Positions 22,917-33,809 of a stretch of 64,000 nt of DNA are shown here, piece after piece. Origin of the DNA: Linum tenue (taxonomy: Eukaryota; Streptophyta; Magnoliopsida; Malpighiales; Linaceae); NCBI GenBank assembly GCA_946122785.1, contig CAMGYJ010000010.1, positions 27,569,608-27,633,607 on the forward strand, written 5' to 3'. The position numbers and the translations under genes are program-made. Position 1 is the stretch's first letter; each line of letters starts with the position of its first letter. The notes under the pieces were generated by a model. It was not told the DNA's origin, searched no databases, and was given only the letters and a program-made list of their open reading frames with translations.

Positions 22917-24047
22917 TCAAGGTGACTTTGTTGCTCCGAGGATCTTGGAAAGCGCTGTGATCATTGGCTTCTCCTTGATTTCTTCATGTCGATCTAGCTG
23001 CCACTTCTTTGATTTCTCTTCAGCCTGTCCATATGAAAAAAACAGAAACTTAGCAGCCAGCCTAGACAAGAATAGTTTCTGAACGATGAAGACTTCAAAC
23101 CGATTTACCCAGGCTTTGAATGGCATCAATTGCTCCCTGATTACATCGAACTTGGGCTGAACCATGTCTTTCCCTTTGATACGGATATCATCACCCTGTC
23201 AGAAAATGCAATTTTCTTCAAAGGATTGTCCAGAAATGGTACTTATTTTGCAATTGAAGACAATTCATACGAGGCCAACTTAGCTTACATTCTGAAGCTC
23301 CAGCTTGGACACTGCTAAACCAAACAGCACAGCAGAACCACCAAACACAAGGGCAGTAGCTACTGCAAATGCCTTCCCAACTGCCACCAGAAGAAGAAAC
23401 CAAGTTTTCTAACTCAATTGAAATTCGCAATCAATCTTTTCGACTGGAGAATAGAGAAGAAAACGAAGGAAAACTTACTGTTAGCAAGACCCTCAGCAGC
23501 AGCCTTCAACTTCTCAGGATTCATAGGGGTATACTTGTCTTTTCTCAGCTCGTTCGCCGTCGACGCCGTCATCGAATGCTCCTGATACGGCAATTCCCAC
23601 CTGCGAAAAGTCCCCCAAATTGAAACCCCAGAAAAGGAAACTGATCCAATTGGGCAAAGGCGGTCGATTCGGGTCCTAAAGAGATTACCTTTTGGGACCA
23701 AAAGTGACCTGAGGCAGAGAAACATAAGCCCGGAGGGGATTGAGTTTGTCCGGCGAGACACCCGACCCGTTTTTCTGGTCGGAGGGGAGAACCCACTTGG
23801 ACCCGTTGGAGAGGGTGGAGGAATCCGACGGCTTACCGAAGATTCCGGACGGGAGTGAATGCCTCAGAACTTCCGGAAGCACGTCCGATTGGGGAACGGA
23901 AGGCGGCGGGGCTAGGGTTGCGGCGGTTGGTTTGGTGGTGGTGGTGGCGGCGGGGGATTTCTCGACGAGACGATTGACGGCGTGTTTGGATTCCTGGAAA
24001 AAGTAGGCGCCTTCTTTTCCCGCTAACCTTCCCGCGAGAAAACTCAT
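22917..24047 (-). CDS. Host gene: 255-aa single-pass membrane protein, five exons
   Basis: I read exons 24047-23689, 23600-23479, 23380-23289, 23195-23109 and 23024-22917, all with GT-AG introns and matching phases, total 768 nt including TGA. The start is the first ATG (MSFLAGRLAGKEGAYFFQES); the upstream TTG in frame is not needed. Residues 31-90 are low-complexity, rich in Thr, Pro and Ser. Exon 2 gives HSMTASTANELRKDKYTPMN. Exon 3 encodes one hydrophobic segment, AVATALVFGGSAVLFGLAV, at about residues 165-183. The C-terminus is charged (AEEKSKKWQLDRHEEIKEKP). The architecture suggests a small membrane-anchored protein with soluble ends, possibly organellar. I do not recognise the family and assign no function. 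The clean splice structure and frame argue it is a working gene. Confidence 0.85.
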
Positions 24048-24141
24048 GTCTTCGGTCCCTGCTTTGAGCAATTTGCTCGTTCGCGGTCTCTCACTCTCCG
24101 TCTCTGGATTTCATAGGAAAGTGGGAATCCAAACGGTTCGG

Positions 24142-24150
24142 TTTTTATAA
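24142..24150 (-). promoter_or_regulatory. Candidate TATA box of the five-exon gene
   Basis: On the minus strand GGTTATAAAAACCG lies about 95-100 bp upstream of the ATG, a plausible distance for a plant TATA box with a short leader. No transcript data are available. Confidence 0.45.
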
Positions 24151-24159
24151 CCTCCTCCC

Positions 24160-26570
24160 GGATGAGCAATTTGACTATTTAGGGGTTGTTTGCTTTATGT
24201 ATTTAAGAGCAACAAATTCATAGACTCATAGATTTTAATGGTCCAAATCTTTAAACAAGAGAGACTTGAAAATTTCACCATTTAGATGGAAACCCCACTA
24301 TTACATGCTCATATCTAAATGCCAAGTGAAAAATGAGGTATTCACAACGAGTTGTTGCGTTTCAAATTGAAATACTACTAAATTATCGACGGGTTGGTTT
24401 TAGAATTGAAATACTAAGGTCAAATAACCTGAGATCATATATTCAAGCTTTACTGTTAGTCGATACTTAACATGAAATTGTCCAATTAAGTAATAATTAA
24501 AGCCGATGATATGTTTAGGGTTTCAGGTAATACAATGTAGTGTTTTGCCTCAAATATTTATCAGATGTAAGTTAATGTAAAAAGCCGATATCGATAGAAG
24601 AAGAAGTTGTAACCATATAAATCTTCAACTGTAGATAAATTTCTTGCAGTTGAAGAAAGAAGAAAGATCTTCATTATTCACCACAATATTGTTGTTATAA
24701 TAATGTCCTTATTATATATGTAATTGTTTATAATAACATTTCTTGGATGATAAGTATGATAAACTTTTAGTTTATTATGTGGTCAATTCTCTTGATCCAA
24801 CTAGAATTTGACTACTAAAACTTGAGGAGTAAGCTAGCTTTGAGGTGCAAAATTGAGAGTTGAGACAGCCTTTACGAATAGACGTGGCTACTGGCTAGTA
24901 CTTTATATCCTTTTTTGTTTGTTTGTGAAACATCAATTTTATTTCTAATCGAACCACTATTTTGTGTTTTGATTGTAAACAGAAAAAACCCACTATACAG
25001 TGCTTGCCTCTATAAAAGCATGCCAACGGGATGACCAATTCATATTACAATTTGCATGACTCCAAGGCATATAAATCACACTGCTCAGCCAATATTGTTA
25101 TATAATTTGATTGAACGTAAATCATTATGATTTTAATAATCAATCTTTTTTTGTATTTGTGATATTGGAGAAAATTAAAAAATCTAGTTGATAATTGTTG
25201 GTTGTCTTATAAAAAAAATACTATACCTATATAAAATTTTAACGACCTAACAATTTGGTATCAAATGATAATTATTTGACGTTAATAGTGACCGAGACAT
25301 AGATCTCCATATAGAAAATTAAAGAAATCATATACTAGTTGTTCCCTTTTTCCTCCCCCTATGAACAAGCTCCATTGATGGGTAGCTTAGTTCAATGTAT
25401 TTTTCTTTGATGTAATCACGGAAGTAGTTACAATGTATTGTTTGTATAACTACATTAAATCTCCTCTCCTCCTATGTGGATGCTTTTGATAGAGTTTGTT
25501 GGTCTCAGTACTGCAAAGATTGGAATGGTAAACAAGGAAATTGGTATTAACTCTTTCCTTCTCCCTTTAGGAAACTTTATTTTCTACTAAGTTCGAGATG
25601 TTGGAGGTTGATGATCCATATAAGAGTGGAAAAATCATGAGAAAATGCCGAAGAGGATTTTTGGTGGGAATTAAACATGGCAAGGGGATACTTCACCAAG
25701 ATAAATGGGCGTCTTATTCCTACTACTGTTTGGTACAGTTTTTACAAGATTAACTCAATTACAAGAATTATACATGGCTAGAGGATTTCAAGTTGTAGTA
25801 ACCTTACTCAAAAACATCAACATGCCTCTACATGTGAGGGGAAACCGAGATTATGATAGCAACTTTATAATTATTACAACCTAGGTGGGAGAGATATGAA
25901 GCTAATTAAGTGTTGGACTGAGAAAGAAGCTCACAAATATGATAAACTGAATGATCACTATTGGTGGGAGAAGTGGGCAGAAATTGTGATGGGAAAGAAC
26001 CCATTCTCAAATGGTCTGTGCTCACCCGGTTCTTACTTTTTGTTAGTTTTCTAGTTACCTCTAAGGAGGGATGTGCATTTGATGCGATTTAATAGCTATA
26101 AAATGTATTTTCACTTGATTGAAATGTACCACAGAACAAAGTGCTCTGACCTGTGGTTTTATTTATGGTCAGTTTGTGATTACCCTAAACCGAAATAACG
26201 TGGTGGCAATTCAAAACTGCAAACCATTAAATTCTATTCTAAATATTATGAATGCATCTACATCCATCTGATGATTCTGTTGCCAATCAAACACAAACTC
26301 ATGCACTATCACACATTAATTAAGCATCAACATCAAGATGTTTGTCGAGTGCATTAATCATTCTAAATTTTCATGTTAATAAGCATGAAATATTGTGTGT
26401 TCTATGAAGGACTATCCAATCCCCAAATCTGATAGACTAACAAACTACTGAAACCAAGCTCTACTCTCCTATTCCTCATGTGAAAATTGTGCCACAAAGC
26501 AGTATGATATAGGAAAAGAGTTTGTACATAGTAACAAATCATCGTAAAACTTACATAAATAATTCTAACA
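24160..26570. other. Intergenic, AT-rich, no gene seen
   Basis: About 2.4 kb with no believable coding frame. Around 25500-26000 short frames contain YWWEKWAEIVMGK-like residues that hint at a decayed coding fragment, too weak to name. Confidence 0.4.
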
Positions 26571-26572
26571 TA

Positions 26573-27010
26573 CCGTTTGATATAAATGAATTTCATAAGT
26601 TTTGTGGAATTCATTTTGAAATGAAATATTTTTTTGTTTGGTATTTAAAAGAATTCATTTTCAATTCTAAATTTTGAATTCTATGGAATTGAAACTAGTT
26701 ATAGCAATTCCGAGGAATTGAAATGAAATTTCCAAATGAATTCCACAAGTATTTACTAATTATAATAGAATGATATAATTATCCTCTTTTATTAACTAAA
26801 TTACTTATATATATGACATACCAAACACAGAAATTCATTTGACAATGAATTTTGCACGACAATTCATTTGACAATGAATTCTGCACGATAATTCATTTTA
26901 TTTCTAAGGATTTTAATATGACATAACAAACATATGATTTCATTTGACAATGAATTCTACAGGATAATTCATTTTAAAATGAAATGAATTCTTGATTCAT
27001 TTGGTACCAA
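26573..27010. repeat. AT-rich inverted/tandem repeat block (possible MITE)
   Basis: The motif AATTCATTTGACAATGAATT recurs three to four times between 26828 and 26985, itself palindromic, with GCACGA or ACAGGATA spacers. The ends look inverted (CGTTTGATATAAATGAATTT versus the reverse complement of GATTCATTTGGTACCAAAC). No target duplication was identified, so the superfamily is open. Confidence 0.5.
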
Positions 27011-27029
27011 ACATTCTGTAAAAATTCAT

Positions 27030-28316
27030 TTGACTTATTTTCATAATTTGACAGCCTCGCTTATTTCCTCTAGTTGGGTTCCCCTTTTGCACCCAAATAG
27101 CCCGGTTTATAACCCTCAGGTCATTCCTGTTGGGGGGGATCCAAAGGTGGGATTGGTTATCTGCCAAGGTGAGGGGAGATGGTGTGATGAGAAGCTCCTG
27201 CAGTGGTTTGCTCCGGAAGTGTGTCGTGTGATTAAGTCTATTCCCCTCCCACGTAGGGATGTAGAGGATAGGCTAATTTGGCACATGACAGCTGATGGTC
27301 TCTTTTCCGTTAAGTCGGCGTACCACCTTGTTGTTTTGATTGATAAACAGGAGGGTCGGTGGAGACCCGTGGTTAGCTGGATGGATAAGCCAAGTTGGAT
27401 TCGTTTGTGGAATGCAAATATCCCTCCGAAACTCAAAGTGTTCCTGTGGCAAGTGTTTCGTCGCATCCTTCCGACGACCAAAGCGTTGATCGAGAAAGGC
27501 GTGGACGTTCTCCCGCGTTGTCCTGTCTGTTGGGCGGAGAAGGAGACGATGGAGCATTTGTTCTTTGACTGTCAGGTGGCCAGGGCCCTTTGGGATCAGG
27601 CGGGGTTGGGCCATCTTGGTCAAGGATTGCCGCGTCATACCTTCCCTCTTTTTTTGAAGAATCTGTTGGGTACGCTTAATCAGCCCCATTCGTTCATGGC
27701 AATGGCTGCCGTCCTGTGGCGAATATGGCGGTCGCGTAATTGGGTGGTGTTTGAAGGCAAACAATTTGGGATTCCAGCATTACTACGACAATATTACCAG
27801 CAATATCAAGAATGGGTGCGCCTCCCTGTGGACCCGGCTCCGGGTGTGCCCCCCATTCCCACTCCTGTGGGTACGTCCACTGGTGAGCAGTCAGTTACCT
27901 GTATGTGGAATGGGGCAATCAAGTCAGGGTCTCATTCGGCGGGTGGGCTTGTGCTCAAGGACTCCAACAGGAATATTTTGCTGGTTCGTGGTGTGCAGTT
28001 CCCGGATCTTGACATCCCCTTGGTGGCTGAGGTGTTGGCTCTTCGAGAAGCAGTGACATGGTGTCTAGAGTTGGGCTTTCATGATGTTTGTTTCCAGGGG
28101 GATGCTCAGATTATCATTGATAAACTTACGCGACAGGATGCGAGGGATGTTCAAATAGGGGCGATGTTGGAAGAGATCATCGGGGTGCTTTCAAGTCATA
28201 GTGCTTTAAGTGTTCGTTTTGTAGGTCGGAGTAACAATAGGGTAGTCCATTTGGTGGCTAGAAAGGCCCTTGATTTGTACCCGGCTACATGCCGTTCTTT
28301 TGATTTCCAGGCCTGA
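27030..28316 (+). CDS. LINE ORF2 C-terminus: zinc-binding region and RNase H-like domain
   Basis: An open frame of 428 codons with no stop. Residues about 90-185 match the RT zinc-binding domain: GLFSVKSAYHL, PPKLKVFLWQVFRRILPTT, then RCPVCWAEKETMEHLFFDC with paired Cys and His. From about 285 an RNase H-like domain follows: CMWNGAIKSGSHSAGGLVL, VAEVLALREAV and FQGDAQIIID. The first acidic residue, usually VDGA, reads WNGA, so the catalytic Asp is Asn; the second and third acidic residues are present. The N-terminal endonuclease and RT are absent, so it cannot move itself. The initiating ATG is incidental. Confidence 0.82.
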   Translation: MTYFHNLTASLISSSWVPLLHPNSPVYNPQVIPVGGDPKVGLVICQGEGRWCDEKLLQWFAPEVCRVIKSIPLPRRDVEDRLIWHMTADGLFSVKSAYHLVVLIDKQEGRWRPVVSWMDKPSWIRLWNANIPPKLKVFLWQVFRRILPTTKALIEKGVDVLPRCPVCWAEKETMEHLFFDCQVARALWDQAGLGHLGQGLPRHTFPLFLKNLLGTLNQPHSFMAMAAVLWRIWRSRNWVVFEGKQFGIPALLRQYYQQYQEWVRLPVDPAPGVPPIPTPVGTSTGEQSVTCMWNGAIKSGSHSAGGLVLKDSNRNILLVRGVQFPDLDIPLVAEVLALREAVTWCLELGFHDVCFQGDAQIIIDKLTRQDARDVQIGAMLEEIIGVLSSHSALSVRFVGRSNNRVVHLVARKALDLYPATCRSFDFQA

Positions 28317-28382
28317 CTGGTTTCCAGGATGTAATACCTTTTTATCCAATCAATTTATGTGATTATCTTTTGAAAAAAAAAA
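27030..28382 (+). mobile_element. 5'-truncated L1-type LINE
   Basis: The copy starts within the C-terminal part of ORF2, ends in a short A-run at 28371-28382, and is followed by unrelated AT-rich DNA. Truncation at the 5' end plus an A tail is the usual LINE outcome. I could not see a target duplication because the left junction sits against the AT-rich repeat block. Confidence 0.8.
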
Positions 28383-28389
28383 AGAATGA

Positions 28390-30219
28390 TGTACTTACTT
28401 GAAATCTAGGCCGTATCAATTAATCTAAGGCATAATACTAACAAAGGGTCTGTAATTCTATTTGTGTCATTGTGTCTCGTGTTTTTGACACGCCAAAATT
28501 TCACATCCTATTGAGATTCTAAGCCATTTGTGTCCTCAAGTATTGTGTTGATGAGTGTCAAAGTTAACTGTTGACCAACTCTATTCAAACCTACATGGTT
28601 TTTCTTGGTTAACACTGCTCTCCACCAATTAATATATATAAATCTGAAGTAAGATTACTTTTGCCTAAAAAGTTACATTTTGATATCCCAAATTTAATTA
28701 AATCACAATTTAGTAACTATAATATAGATTTAACATTTTGATACCCAAAATTTAATTTTTAATGTAAAATCATTGAACAATTATGCTTTGGTATCTAAAT
28801 TTTATGAGATTTTCGTACTTACAATTTTTAAATTTACATATTGGTACAATGTTTAGATTTCACTTGAATCCAATCCACCAATCCTTTTGAACCAATCCAT
28901 GAATCCAATCCACCATAACATAAAAGTATAGATTTAGTTTGTACAATACAAGATGTTGTATTACTCAAGTGTAGAAGAAGATTCGACAATTTCATATTTG
29001 CTCATTACGTGAAACATTAAATAAATGATAAAAGAGAGACGACTCTAAAATATTGCAAGAACGAATATATAAACTCATTTTGTAGATTTACGGGGTACTA
29101 AACAAACTTCTACTAACTACATTAACAAAATATGTGGCATCTACATAAACAAGTGTCAATAAATTTCTACTGTGAAAAGGGTTGATTGTTGTATTGACGG
29201 CCAACTAAAATAATTGGTCAAAACCTTTCCATTATCTGCTTCCTCTTCGTTTCATTTTTCACTCGCCTTCCATTACCCTTTCTTTATTTCTTGGTTTGCC
29301 TTCTTCGTCTAACCCTAATTGGTATGCTATTTTTATGTATTCTAATTAAAAGTATGAACGAGTCCATACACGACTCACCAACACTCTAGAGAATTAATAA
29401 TTGAACCATGAACCATTAAGTTTTTCAGCTCAATGTCGAGTCCAATTAAAAATAAATATATATGGTTATTACTTATTAGAAAGTCGTAATCTTCGACTAT
29501 GCGATTTGAAGGCGTGAAATTTTAAGCGAGTTCTACTTTGTATTCCTTTTGCTTCTCTTTAGAGTTTTTCATTTTCACTCGAGCTAGAATTTTCAACACT
29601 TATACATGGAATGTTAGGCTAGGTATCTACCCATATCAAATAAATAGTTTTCATTTTTCTATAAAAAAGTAAATAATTATCATCTTAAATACATCACCAT
29701 AAAAGGAATTAAACTTCAACTATGCAAATTATAGTTCGGTACCTAAACTTAATAGATTTTTAGATTTATAACCTAAATTTATTTTTTTGGCAGATAAGTC
29801 CTCAAAATATTGATGGAACATTGCATTTTTAGTACCTAAAATTTTTGTGTATTACATTTTGTACCTAAACTATTGAAGTTCTACAAATAGGTCTAATTTG
29901 TGTATGTGGAATTAATAACGCCCTCGAATAAATGTGTATTCATACCCAACTCATACACATTCAGATTACATAAGTAAATATCAATTCCCTACCAAAACCC
30001 ATCTACAAATTTTCAAACTCATATATATGTCACCCATACCCTACCCATAATCAATGAGTCTACTTGGGTTTAGCTAAATATCATTTACTATCCAAAATTT
30101 TCAAAATATTTTAAATTGGATGTTGACCACCATATATCTCTTCTCTGTCAATATCATAATTTCAAGTCAATATTACTAATACAACTGCTAACAAAAATTA
30201 ATTTTAGACTAATAATACT
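28390..30219. other. Intergenic, AT-rich, no gene seen
   Basis: Contains dispersed AT-rich motifs such as TTTTGATACCCAAAATTTAA (28735) and TAGTACCTAAAATTTTTGTG (29836). Similar text occurs near 3230 and 39900, pointing to a common old repeat. Nothing coding. Confidence 0.4.
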
Positions 30220-30427
30220 AACAAAACACGGGTCAGATCAGGTCCTTAAGGCCTAATCCTTAAGGAAGATCTTAAACCATCTCCAGTCAATAGGAGAAGG
30301 GGAGAGAAAAACATTAGTAATAATTAGTTAACTACCTAAAAGGGTAAGGCTAGAATATAATAAAAAATTAATGTGATTAATATTTAAAAAGGAAAACGGT
30401 AGAAACCACGCCTTTGATGCCTCTCTA

Positions 30428-30784
30428 TTGAAATTCATATCGGGAAAACGGCCTCCTCCGAAACCTAAAATTGTTTCCCTCGAAGCCACGGCTGCAAACC
30501 CATTGCCAGCTAGCCGTCGCGTTCCGGGTGCAATCCCGGCGTCGGAGCCACAACATCACGGCTGCGTCACGTCATCGTCAAGTCTGCGTCACGTCGTCAT
30601 CAAGTCACGGGTGCATCAGTTTTGGTTTCCTTGTCTGCAATCTCGTCATCGTCACGTCGTTGTTTCGTCTGCAAACCCGCCGTCATGGCTTCCTGGTCGC
30701 TGTCGTTTCTCCCATCGCGGCCATCTTCTCGTCAGATTCCCGTCGACGTCGCCACTAGGTTCCCATGCTCGGCGTGATGGATGA
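30428..30784 (+). other. GC-rich coding-like segment inside the Mutator-type element
   Basis: Two overlapping frames are open (118 codons and 95 codons). The longer reads KRPPPKPKIVSLEATAANPL and then Ser/Arg/His-rich sequence from repeated CGTCATCGTCACG. Composition contrasts with the surrounding AT-rich DNA. This may be a captured exon or a GC-rich subterminal repeat. No family is recognised, so I do not call a gene. Confidence 0.35.
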
Positions 30785-30906
30785 TGATGATAATAACGTT
30801 GCTTGTAATGTTAATAACGTAAGGGTATAGATAATGAATGTTAATAATGTAAGTTAGAAATTTAGAATGACAACAAAATGTTAATAACTTTGTTTAAAAT
30901 GATAAA

Positions 30907-31537
30907 GCAAAATACAGCTGTATATCCACAACTATCAGGTTTGTGACAAATATATCCATAACTATCGAAATACACGAAATATCCATTTCCGTCCACTCCG
31001 TTAACTCCGTCAGTTAACTTGATGACTGGACAGACGATAGATTCTTAGTTGGCGTGCTTCTGGCCCCACTAAATGACGTGGATTAAAAGAGGAAAAAAAT
31101 CAGGCAAAATACAGTTGTATATCCACAACTATCAGGTTTGTGACAAATATATCCACGACTATCGAAATACACGAAATATCCAAAAATCGGAAGGTTGTGT
31201 AACAAATCTATCCACTTTCGTTTGAAACTATAACGGCATGTCAGACGGCGTTAAATTGACTAACAAAATGTTGAATCGATGTCATCTCACCTGCCATAAG
31301 CCAAAAAACAACCAAACTTTACACGGTTATCTGTTAGACCTCGATGCTGTAGTCTTCTCTGTTGGTGATTTGGTTAGATTCAAATTTGGTATCAAGTTAA
31401 CTGATGGAGTTAACGGAGTGGACGGAAATGGATATTTCGTGTATTTCGATAGTTATGGATATATTTGTCACAAACCTGATAGTGGTGGATATATTTGTCA
31501 CAAACCTGATAGTTCTGGATATACAGCTGTATTTTGC
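30907..31537. repeat. Inverted repeat A (arms 30907-31023 and 31391-31537)
   Basis: The left arm runs from GCAAAATACAGCTG to CAGTTAACTTGAT. The right arm is its reverse complement from ATCAAGTTAACTGATGG to CAGCTGTATTTTGC, with GGAGTTAACGGAGTGGACGG pairing CCGTCCACTCCGTTAACTCC. The right arm has an extra 30-bp tandem copy of GGATATATTTGTCACAAACC.... It overlaps inverted repeat B. Confidence 0.88.
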
Positions 31538-31791
31538 CTTTATTCAACTAGCCTATTTGGCATCTACGTGTAAAGTTTGGTTGCTTTTTGGCTTATGTGG
31601 CAAGTGAGTTGGCATCGATTCAACATCTTGTTAGTCAATTTAACGCCGTCTGACACGCTGTTATAGTTTCAGACGGAAGTGGATAGATTTGTCACACAAC
31701 CTTCCGATTTTTGGATATTTCGTGTATTTCGATAGTTGTGGATATATTTGTCACAAACCTGATAGTTGTGGATATACAGCTGTATTTTGCC
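31103..31791. repeat. Inverted repeat B (arms 31103-31325 and 31567-31791)
   Basis: Arms of about 223 and 225 bp pair from GGCAAAATACAG (left end) to CCAAACTTTACACG (inner end). The outer 85 bp of each arm is shared with inverted repeat A, while the inner part (GGAAGGTTGTGTAACAAATC and onward) is specific to B. The right arm of A lies inside B's 240-bp loop and the left arm of A lies outside B. Confidence 0.88.
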
Positions 31792-32291
31792 AAATGATAA
31801 TAATGTATCTTAATATGTTAATAACGTAGAATAAAATGGAAAGAATTTGTAATGTTAATAATGTAGTTTAATACATGTTGAAAGTGTAACAATAATTTGT
31901 TAAATTGTTAATAATGTGTGTTCATATGATAATAACATAGGTTAAAATGTTAATAACGTAAGGGAAAAGATAAGTAACGAATGTTAAAAATGTTAGTAAT
32001 GTGAGTTAGAGTGAGAACCAAATGTTAATAACGTTAACTAAAATGATAATAACGTAACTTAAAATATTAATAACGTAGGTTAAAATGAAAAAGCTCTTTT
32101 TAATTACGGGAATTAAAATGTTAATAACATTGGCCAGAATGATAATAACTCAGTTTAAATTGTTAATAACGTAAGTTATAATTATAATGAAACCATCTTT
32201 ATATAACGACAGTTAAAATGTTAATAATATAGCTTTGTATTATTGAAAGTATAACTAATAATTTGTTACAATGTTAATAACATAAGTTAAA

Positions 32292-32594
32292 ATGTTAATA
32301 ACGACGGCAACGACGGTGGAGAACTGGACCGAGGTTGGATGGAACTCGGCGTTGGTGGACTGGGCCGACGACGGTGGAGAACGTTGGTGGGAGCTACTTG
32401 ACCGACAGGAGATCACAGCGGGAGGGGAGCTGAATCGACGGCGGCAACGGAAGAATGACGAGCGACGTAGCTGGACTAGAACGACGACCGCAATGGGAGC
32501 TGGCTGCCATCGGCGGAGAAGGAGAATCGCAGACCGGAGAAATCAGCGGGAGGGACGGCCGGAGAAGGAGTTTGACTTGCGGGAGGAAAAATAA
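32292..32594 (+). other. GC-rich coding-like segment, right part of the Mutator-type element
   Basis: An open frame of 100 codons with the repeated sequence CGACGGTGGAGAAC, encoding Trp-, Arg- and Glu-rich residues (RRWELLDRQEITAGGELNRR-like). No family recognised. Could be a captured fragment or chance in GC-rich DNA. Confidence 0.3.
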
Positions 32595-32970
32595 AAGGAG
32601 GTATATACATTAGTAGAGCTACGTTTTTTAATTCAATTGTAATTCTCTTAATAACCCTAACAACTATTTAACTAATAATTCCCATTAATTACCTAAAATT
32701 AAATCAACCAATCACAACGCTTTAAGATCTTTCTTAAAAAAGAGGGTTTAAGGACCTGAACTTAGGCCAACAAAACACTATAAGAGGCCACATAATACAT
32801 GCCCATATGTCTTCTCCGCCCGCGCCAAAGCGGGCATCGCGGCCTAGCTAGTTGAAGTTTAAATCTGTGTGGGATGAGTTGCGACCTCAACTCCAAAAGT
32901 TGTCTGGGTATAGGTTGGTCTGGAAGGGGCTTACGTACTCTTCCTCAAAACAGATTTTTGCTATCATTAG

Positions 32971-33753
32971 TAGGGATGGCAACAAAACCCGAACCCACGG
33001 GTACCCATCCGACCCAACCCGGTCAACGCGGGTAAAATCCGTGTTGACGGGTTTTGGGCCGGGTTTGGGTTTAAACCCGTTCACTATTCACCAGGTTGGG
33101 TTGGGTTTGGGTTTAGGTAAACCCGGCCCGTGGGTACCCGCCCACTCATATAATTAATTTTTTCGGTATATTTAATATTTTAAACAACTATTCTTATTTA
33201 TGTTTGTGGAGACATGTCTAATTTTTTCTTTTTAATTGTGTAGAATGAAGTTGATGTTATGGAGTGGAGAGTAAAGAAACTTAATTGAAAGAAAGAAGCT
33301 TTCAATTAAACATGTTATTTATGGATAATTTGTGATTTGCTTCAATTTTCTTGAGTTTTCTAGATTGGTGTTGAACAATTTGTATAGTTAATTTGTGATT
33401 TGCTTGAATTTTCTAGAATGGTGTTTTATATATGGATAATTTGTATTGAGATATTGATATATGACTTTAATTTTGATAAAAACTTGTAATTGTAAATATT
33501 TTACGACAAAACCCGTGGGTACCCATGAACCCGCGGATACCCAACGGGTTGGGTTGGGTTTGAGTTTTTCAAACCCAATGGGTTTTACCCCGGGTTTTTT
33601 TCAAAGATAAACCCATGGGTTTGGGTTGGGTTTGGCAAAACCCGACCCAACCCGACCCATTGAATGGGTTTTACCCCGGGTTTTTTTTCAAATATAAACC
33701 CATGGGTTTGGGTTTGGCAAAACCCGACCCAACCCGACCCATTGCCATCCCTA
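32971..33753. mobile_element. hAT MITE, AACCCGAACCC-rich family
   Basis: A 783-bp element beginning TAGGGATGGCAACAAAACCC and ending CCATTGCCATCCCTA. The flanks ATCATTAG (32963-32970) and ATCGTGAG (33754-33761) match at six of eight positions, an older decayed duplication. A 70-bp stretch of the right part (AATGGGTTTTACCCCGGG...) is duplicated in tandem at about 33576-33710. Non-coding. Confidence 0.88.
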
Positions 33754-33809
33754 ATCGTGAGCTATTCAGCATCGATGAAATGGTTCATTGGGGGTTATAT
33801 TGGTCTCTT

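Larger units (their letters stand above)
30780..32310. repeat. Imperfect TTAATAACGTAAGTTAAAATG minisatellite (two blocks)
   Basis: Runs of a unit like AATGTTAATAACGTAAGTTA fill 30780-30905 and 31792-32310, on both sides of the interleaved inverted repeats. The units vary in length (about 20-30 bp) and sequence. The same repeat on both sides suggests the inverted-repeat block was inserted into a pre-existing array. Confidence 0.8.
30230..32768. mobile_element. 2.5-kb Mutator-type element, non-autonomous
   Basis: The direct repeat AACAAAACAC (10 bp) flanks the element at 30220-30229 and 32769-32778. The termini are inverted: the left end and the reverse complement of the right share CAGGTCCTTAA and AGATCTTAAA in the same order over about 48 bp. 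A 9-10-bp duplication with such ends fits Mutator. The body has GC-rich stretches at 30428-30784 and 32292-32594, a TTAATAACG-type minisatellite, and the interleaved inverted repeats at 30907-31791. There is no transposase. The GC-rich parts could be captured gene fragments, but I do not recognise them. Confidence 0.85.

Noticed and set aside
25500..26010. Possible decayed coding fragment (YWWEKWAEIVMGK-like residues)
   Set aside because: Short, broken and without a recognisable motif order; not enough to name.
27273..27764. 163-codon minus-strand frame
   Set aside because: Antisense of the LINE ORF2, which has clear zinc-binding and RNase H-like motifs on the plus strand.
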